NCBI GenBank assembly: GCA_937915885.1
Contig: CALGGP010000193.1
Coordinates: 1-9,556, forward strand
Direction: 5' to 3'
DNA: 9,556 bases
Source of the DNA: an uncultured Selenomonadales bacterium
GTDB lineage: Bacteria; Bacillota; Negativicutes; Selenomonadales; Selenomonadaceae
Shown: positions 6,406 to 9,556 of the stretch, one piece after another
How positions within the stretch are numbered: position 1 is the first letter of the stretch
Layout of the letters: the number at the start of each line of letters is the position of its first letter
Position numbers and translations under genes: made by a program
Notes under the pieces: generated by a model
Databases searched by the model: none
Told to the model about the DNA's origin: nothing
Seen by the model: the letters and a program-made list of their open reading frames with translations, nothing else

Positions 6406-7668
6406 TCAGGTCTTTTTAGCTTTTTGTGGAGTGAAAGTGGCGGGAATCTTTTTGGGCAACCAAGCCTCTTCGCCCTGTTCGGCGACTGCAGCTTTATATT
6501 CATCGGTGTAAACGTCTTTGAATAAACCTTTCAAGCCGACGGGATTGATCGATATAATTTTAGTGTCGGGATAAAACCTTCGAGCGAATCGTTTTAATCT
6601 GGCATATCCGACTTTCGCTGCAGTCACGTTCATCTTATTTTGAAAGTCTCTGTCGTCGAAGTAGAAGAAATGCCCATGCGAAACATCACAGCCGACCAAA
6701 TAAAATTCCGACGGATAAGTGAACAGCGCAAATTGAAAACCTGCACTGAAAATGCTGTTAAAGTTAGTCAACGGATGACAGCTGATGTCCTGATAGATCA
6801 AATGCTCCAGAGGGTTGGTGCCGACGAAGTAAAAATACCTGAACACATTGTCGCCCTTGAAAGATATCCCCTCGTTATATCCTCCGCCGAAGGTATTGGC
6901 AGTCTTACCTATGAATATCCTGTTGGAAATTCTGTAGAATCCGTCTTGCAATTGAACCCCGCCACTGATCCTCGAGCCGCCGCCCGAATCGAGCGAAAAA
7001 AGAAAATCGAGCGGCAGATCCTCTCGTATAAATGCTCTGTTCAATCCAATGTGAATGGCGCCGGGAATGGGCTTATAGTAATTCATCGTCGGACCGCTGC
7101 CGACAAGTACCACCTTTTTGCCGCGATAACAATTCCTGTAGGGCTCGAAAGCTGTCGTATTGGTTTTACAAATTTCGTTCTGCATCGAAATATGATATTC
7201 GAGACTACTCATTTTGTTGAACATATAATTCTCGTGCCACATCGCTATATCGCCGGAATCTCGGAGTTGTTTCAACTTCGCGCTTATTTCTTTATTGAGA
7301 CTTTCACTCAAAAAATAAATCGTCTTACAGCCGAAGTCGACAAGTTTTTGATTCAGCTCTTCGATCATTGATTCGGGTGATGCCACGATAAAAGCACCCG
7401 TCTCGCGGAAATGCGGCAACAGCCCAAGAGGAATTACGGGGCGCAAATTGTTGAAAATGTTCTCCGAATGAGTAGTATCTGCCGCAATGCAACAGATGTA
7501 ATGCAACCGACTGGTATAACGCAAGAACTCAAGAAAGCGACGCCCCTCGTTTTTGGCGGGAAAAATTATGATCTCACCTCCGCTCAGTCTGTTCTCGCTG
7601 TTTACTTTTTTCAAGGCAAGAAGAGTTTTAATCAGAGCGTCCACATTCTCAATTTTTTTGACATCCAT
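6406..7668 (-). CDS. MptE-like / DUF115-type protein, probable surface glycan or flagellin modification
   Basis: The 420-residue protein has two parts. The N-terminal ~150 residues look like a Rossmann-type segment (GGEIIIFPAKNEGRRFLEF, KTIYFLSESLNKEI). The second part carries KKVVLVGSGPTMNYYKPI (from 184, with GSGPT at 190-194), then IGLNRAF, PLDFLFSLD and FYLVGCDVSHGHFFYFDD. The G-S/N-G-P-S/T loop followed by a short conserved D strand is characteristic of the 6-hydroxymethylpterin pyrophosphokinase MptE-like family (DUF115). Members outside archaea sit mostly in polysaccharide and flagellin glycosylation loci, so a pterin role here is unlikely. No transmembrane segment or signal peptide is visible. 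The ATG at 7668 has GGAGTG (7683-7678) 9 nt upstream. The gene is more AT-rich than enolase and the left-hand genes and has its own promoter. I am fairly sure of the fold, less of the function. Confidence 0.7.
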   Translation of the reverse strand: MDVKKIENVDALIKTLLALKKVNSENRLSGGEIIIFPAKNEGRRFLEFLRYTSRLHYICCIAADTTHSENIFNNLRPVIPLGLLPHFRETGAFIVASPESMIEELNQKLVDFGCKTIYFLSESLNKEISAKLKQLRDSGDIAMWHENYMFNKMSSLEYHISMQNEICKTNTTAFEPYRNCYRGKKVVLVGSGPTMNYYKPIPGAIHIGLNRAFIREDLPLDFLFSLDSGGGSRISGGVQLQDGFYRISNRIFIGKTANTFGGGYNEGISFKGDNVFRYFYFVGTNPLEHLIYQDISCHPLTNFNSIFSAGFQFALFTYPSEFYLVGCDVSHGHFFYFDDRDFQNKMNVTAAKVGYARLKRFARRFYPDTKIISINPVGLKGLFKDVYTDEYKAAVAEQGEEAWLPKKIPATFTPQKAKKT

Positions 7669-7732
7669 TGTTTAATCCACTCCAAACACACAACAAAAAA
7701 TAGCATCACATTACGCATCCAAGGATAAATGC

Positions 7733-7761
7733 AATATATCAGCAAAGAAAAATATCGTCAA
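7733..7761 (-). promoter_or_regulatory. Promoter of the MptE-like gene
   Basis: On the minus strand TTGACG (7761-7756), a 17-nt spacer and TATATT (7738-7733) fit sigma-A. Transcription would begin near 7726, giving a leader of about 58 nt. It diverges from the tRNA promoter less than 50 bp away, in a 187-bp intergenic region. Confidence 0.8.
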
Positions 7762-7807
7762 GGATTTAGAAATTCAACGCGCCTAAAAAATATTTTTCGA
7801 TCGGGGC

Positions 7808-7836
7808 TTGACAAATCGGAGGCGAATGATTAGAAT
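7808..7836 (+). promoter_or_regulatory. tRNA operon promoter with A/T-rich upstream element
   Basis: TTGACA (7808-7813), a 17-nt spacer and TAGAAT (7831-7836) end 19 nt before the first tRNA. The AAAAAATATTTTT block at 7785-7797 sits where an UP element would be, as expected for a strong stable-RNA promoter. Confidence 0.88.
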
Positions 7837-7855
7837 AGCAAACGTCAATCGGCAC

Positions 7856-7931
7856 GCGGACGTAGCTCATCTGGTAGAGCGCAACCTTGCCAAGGTTGAG
7901 GTAGCGAGTTCGAGCCTCGTCGTCCGCTCCA
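7856..7931 (+). tRNA. tRNA-Gly (GCC)
   Basis: The acceptor arm GCGGACG pairs with CGTCCGC (7921-7927), followed by T and an encoded CCA. The anticodon stem CAACC/GGTTG encloses TT-GCC-AA with anticodon 7889-7891. The D arm and a T arm with TTCGAGC are intact. It is the first gene of the operon. Confidence 0.97.
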
Positions 7932-8027
7932 GTTCCTTTAAAAGGAACCGAACAGTAAGCGCGATCGAGTAGTTGAGACTGATCGACGATCGGAGCCGCG
8001 CTCGAATTTCGGAAGCTGTTCTGTTTT
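7932..8027 (+). other. Structured spacer between tRNA-Gly and tRNA-Met
   Basis: This 108-nt spacer is far longer than the next two (27 and 7 nt). Directly after the CCA of tRNA-Gly is a palindrome, GTTCCTTTAAAAGGAAC (7932-7948). A larger nested structure follows: GAACAG (7950-7955) pairs with CTGTTC (8016-8021), and AGCGCG (7958-7963) pairs with CGCGCT (7997-8002), with further GATCG/CGATC pairing inside. It ends in TGTTTT. It may guide RNase processing, act as a partial terminator, or be a small RNA. There is no open reading frame. Confidence 0.5.
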
Positions 8028-8039
8028 ATCGAATTCTCC

Positions 8040-8116
8040 GGGCCTGTAGCTCAGTTGGTTAGAGCAGTCGGCTCATAACCGATCGGTCCCAGGTTCAAGT
8101 CCCGGCGGGCCCACCA
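8040..8116 (+). tRNA. tRNA-Met (CAT), elongator type
   Basis: The acceptor GGGCCTG pairs with CGGGCCC (8106-8112), with one G-T, followed by A and an encoded CCA. The anticodon loop is CT-CAT-AA on a GTCGG/CCGAT stem. A paired first base and the lack of the three G-C pairs typical of initiator anticodon stems argue for the elongator. An Ile tRNA with a modified CAT anticodon cannot be fully excluded. Confidence 0.9.
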
Positions 8117-8143
8117 AGCTATAGGTTCAATTAAATATCGCGT

Positions 8144-8221
8144 GGCCTTGTAGCCCAGTTGGATTAGAGCGTCTGGCTACGAACCAGAAGGTCGGGAGTT
8201 CGAATCTCTCCAAGGTCACCA
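8144..8221 (+). tRNA. tRNA-Arg (ACG)
   Basis: The acceptor GGCCTTG pairs with CAAGGTC (8211-8217), followed by A and CCA. The stem TCTGG/CCAGA encloses CT-ACG-AA, with anticodon 8179-8181. The A at the wobble position would be edited to inosine, so the host should have TadA. Confidence 0.96.
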
Positions 8222-8228
8222 TTAATGC

Positions 8229-8313
8229 GGGTAGGTAGCGAAGTGGCTAAACGCTGCGGACTGTAAATCCGCTCCCTCTGGGTTCGGTGGTTCGAATCCA
8301 CCCCTGCCCACCA
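8229..8313 (+). tRNA. tRNA-Tyr (GTA)
   Basis: The acceptor GGGTAGG pairs with CCTGCCC (8303-8309), followed by A and CCA. The stem GCGGA/TCCGC encloses CT-GTA-AA, with anticodon 8263-8265. The long variable arm (class II) is typical of bacterial tRNA-Tyr. It is the last gene of the operon. Confidence 0.96.
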
Positions 8314-8329
8314 TCATCGAATTTCAAAG

Positions 8330-8352
8330 CGCCGCCGTCGAGCGGCGTTTTT
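8330..8352 (+). terminator. Intrinsic terminator of the tRNA operon
   Basis: The GC-rich hairpin CGCCGC - CGTCGA - GCGGCG is followed by TTTTT (8348-8352), 16 nt after the CCA of tRNA-Tyr. Confidence 0.88.
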
Positions 8353-8354
8353 CG

Positions 8355-8383
8355 TTGCCAAAAATTTTTTCTTGTGCTATAAC
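8355..8383 (+). promoter_or_regulatory. Promoter of rsmE with extended -10
   Basis: TTGCCA (8355-8360), a 17-nt spacer and TATAAC (8378-8383) fit sigma-A. TGC directly before the -10 makes it an extended -10. It begins just after the tRNA terminator. Transcription would start near 8390, so the leader is very short and the ribosome binding site would lie at the 5' end of the mRNA. Confidence 0.7.
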
Positions 8384-8402
8384 CCTTTCGAGAGGTGAAA
8401 TT

Positions 8403-9134
8403 ATGAAACGAATCTTTGTTGACCGGCTCGCCGATATCATCACGTTCACCGGCGACACCGCACGACATCTCGGATATTCGCTCCGCTCCCGCGTCGGCGA
8501 TCGAGTGCAGGTCGTTGACGCGCTCGGCAGTTGCGCCGAAGTCGAGCTCATTCAGTTTGATCGGGAATCCGTCCGCGCTAAACGCGTCAGCGATATCATT
8601 CAGCTGCGCATCGAACGTCCGATTACTCTCGCCTGCTGCCTGCCCAAACAGAATAAATTTGATATCATCGTCGAGAAGGCGACCGAACTTGGCGTGTCGC
8701 GCATCGTGCCGTTGATCTCCGACCGCACCATCGCCCGTCCGTCCGAAACGCGCGAACAATCCAAGCTCGAGCGTTGGACGCGCATCATTCGCGAAGCGGC
8801 GCAACAATCCGGGCGCGCGACCCTTCCCTTTCTCGAAAAAATTAAGGAACTGCCGACGTGGCTCGATGAAGTCAAGCCCCTGCTCGTCGATGAAAATATC
8901 GCGCTGATTTTTTGCAATGAGCGTGAAAGAGACGTGCACATCAAAAGCGTCGTGCGCGATATCAAATTCGAAGTGATCATTCTCATCGGTCCCGAGGGCG
9001 GTTTTTCCGATCGTGAGGCTCGAATGATTAAGGACGCGGGCGCCTTCAGCGTCAGTCTCGGCTCGCAGATTTTCAAGGTCGATACCGCTGCTCTGTCGAC
9101 CGTCGCAATCATTCAATATGAGCTCAACGGTTGA
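8403..9134 (+). CDS. rsmE: 16S rRNA (uracil-1498-N3)-methyltransferase RsmE
   Basis: RsmE is a SPOUT-class methyltransferase that methylates U1498 of 16S rRNA on the assembled 30S subunit using S-adenosylmethionine. The 243-residue length is normal. The N-terminal PUA-like part begins MKRIFVDR and contains HLGYSLRSRVGDRVQVVD. The catalytic part has KFDIIVEKATELGVSRIVPLISDRT (85-109), RWTRIIREAAQQSGRA (124-139), the SAM-binding GPEGGFS (196-202), and the knot strand LGSQIFKVDTAAL (219-231). In most RsmE proteins the last motif reads LGxRILRxETA; here two arginines are replaced by Gln and Lys and Glu by Asp, a conservative but unusual set. The ATG at 8403 has AGAGGTG 5 nt upstream. mtaB begins 4 nt after the stop, the usual Bacillota order. 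Confidence 0.96.
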   Translation: MKRIFVDRLADIITFTGDTARHLGYSLRSRVGDRVQVVDALGSCAEVELIQFDRESVRAKRVSDIIQLRIERPITLACCLPKQNKFDIIVEKATELGVSRIVPLISDRTIARPSETREQSKLERWTRIIREAAQQSGRATLPFLEKIKELPTWLDEVKPLLVDENIALIFCNERERDVHIKSVVRDIKFEVIILIGPEGGFSDREARMIKDAGAFSVSLGSQIFKVDTAALSTVAIIQYELNG

Positions 9135-9138
9135 CGCG

Positions 9139-9501
9139 ATGAGGATAAAATTTTTGACGCTCGGCTGCAAAGTCAATCAGGTGGAGACGGAGTCGATGCA
9201 GAGGCTGTTTGAATTGGCGGGGCATGCGATCGTCGACGACATTGACGGAGCCGACGCGATTGTGATCAACACGTGCGCGGTGACGGCGGTAGCGGCTCAA
9301 AAATCGCGGCAGATGATTCATCGATCCGCGCGGAGCGGTGCGGTGATCGCGGTTGTAGGTTGTTATGCTCAAGAGAGTCCGTCGGAGATCGACGCGGATA
9401 TTATCATCGGGACGAAGGATCGCGGCAGGATCGTTGAGTTGGTGGAGGCGGCGGTCGACCGAAAAAATTTTTTTATCCCGCCCATGTTTTGCTATATATG
9501 A
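9139..9501 (+). CDS. mtaB: MtaB (tRNA t6A37 methylthiotransferase), N-terminal fragment, broken
   Basis: MtaB converts t6A37 of ANN-decoding tRNAs to the 2-methylthio form. It is a radical-SAM enzyme with two iron-sulfur clusters and usually about 430 residues. Only 120 residues are here: the N-terminal methylthiotransferase domain with its three cluster cysteines, Cys10 (TLGCKVNQ), Cys46 (INTCAVT) and Cys75 (VVGCYAQ), and the following GTKDRGRIVELVEAAVDRK. The CxxxCxxC radical-SAM domain and TRAM domain are missing. Homology appears to end near 9465, and the last residues (about IPPMFCYI) come from AT-rich sequence that runs to TGA 9499. The fragment cannot be active. The start is placed at ATG 9139, since relatives begin M-x-I-x-F-x-TLGCKVNQ; the in-frame ATG at 9118 is possible. 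It is translationally linked to rsmE. Confidence 0.88.
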   Translation: MRIKFLTLGCKVNQVETESMQRLFELAGHAIVDDIDGADAIVINTCAVTAVAAQKSRQMIHRSARSGAVIAVVGCYAQESPSEIDADIIIGTKDRGRIVELVEAAVDRKNFFIPPMFCYI

Positions 9502-9556
9502 GATAATATACCTGTCTTTATATTTTTGCTCGTTATTACCCATGTGATCCTATCAA
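9466..9556. other. AT-rich sequence of unknown origin breaking mtaB
   Basis: From about the A6T7 run at 9464-9476 the composition changes sharply, to AT-rich sequence with no match to the expected mtaB continuation. On the minus strand an open frame starts at ATG 9543 (MGNNEQKYKDRYIISYIAKHG), with AGGA 5 nt upstream, running into antisense mtaB. It could be the 5' end of another gene, one end of a mobile element, or a chimeric contig end. No terminal inverted repeat can be assigned. Confidence 0.45.

Noticed and set aside
6640..7371. 243-codon rightward open frame
   Set aside because: It is antisense to the MptE-like gene, which has a promoter, ribosome binding site and recognisable motifs.
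8247..9176. 309-codon leftward open frame
   Set aside because: It overlaps rsmE antisense and runs into tRNA-Tyr and the operon terminator, so it cannot be a real gene.

Overview
The window looks like chromosomal DNA from a low-to-mid GC bacterium of the Bacillota, and the gene styles fit the Gram-negative-type Negativicutes (Selenomonas-like) best. The reasons are close-to-consensus sigma-A promoters with 17-nt spacers, strong Shine-Dalgarno sequences, four tRNAs with encoded CCA, intrinsic hairpin-plus-T terminators, a Cache-PAS-GGDEF receptor, an MptE-like protein and the rsmE-mtaB gene order. This assignment is inference; no rRNA or marker tree was available.

Layout. Positions 1-4265 are read rightward: a degenerate duplicate of the 5' part of a diguanylate cyclase gene (1-119); the intact membrane diguanylate cyclase (147-1976); a 62-aa protein gene with its own perfect promoter and terminator (2099-2287); a four-carbon acid sugar kinase (2403-3752); and, overlapping it, a small FtsZ-derived protein whose gene carries a one-base frameshift (3739-4265). 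Positions 4269-7668 are read leftward: an MptE-like protein (7668-6406) and enolase (6254-4875), each with its own promoter, then after a UUCG-loop terminator a short uracil-DNA-glycosylase-like protein (4781-4269) that ends 3 nt from the FtsZ-like gene. From 7808 transcription is rightward again: a tRNA operon Gly-Met-Arg-Tyr with promoter and terminator, then rsmE with its own promoter, then the first 120 codons of mtaB, where the gene breaks off into unrelated AT-rich sequence.

How the genes relate. The enolase, tRNA, rsmE and mtaB genes are housekeeping (glycolysis and translation). The left third is accessory: c-di-GMP signalling, a sugar-acid kinase without its usual pathway partners, and a stripped-down FtsZ relative that appears translationally coupled to that kinase. 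The FtsZ relative is the best candidate here for something undescribed: it keeps recognisable FtsZ C-terminal-domain motifs but has lost the nucleotide-binding N-terminus and the tubulin signature loop.

Both ends look irregular: a near-identical, frameshifted 119-bp repeat at the left edge and an abrupt gene break at the right edge. These may be real rearrangements or contig-end assembly artefacts; the sequence alone cannot decide. No CRISPR array, complete insertion sequence, rRNA or origin was seen. No stretch over 300 bases lacks a gene.
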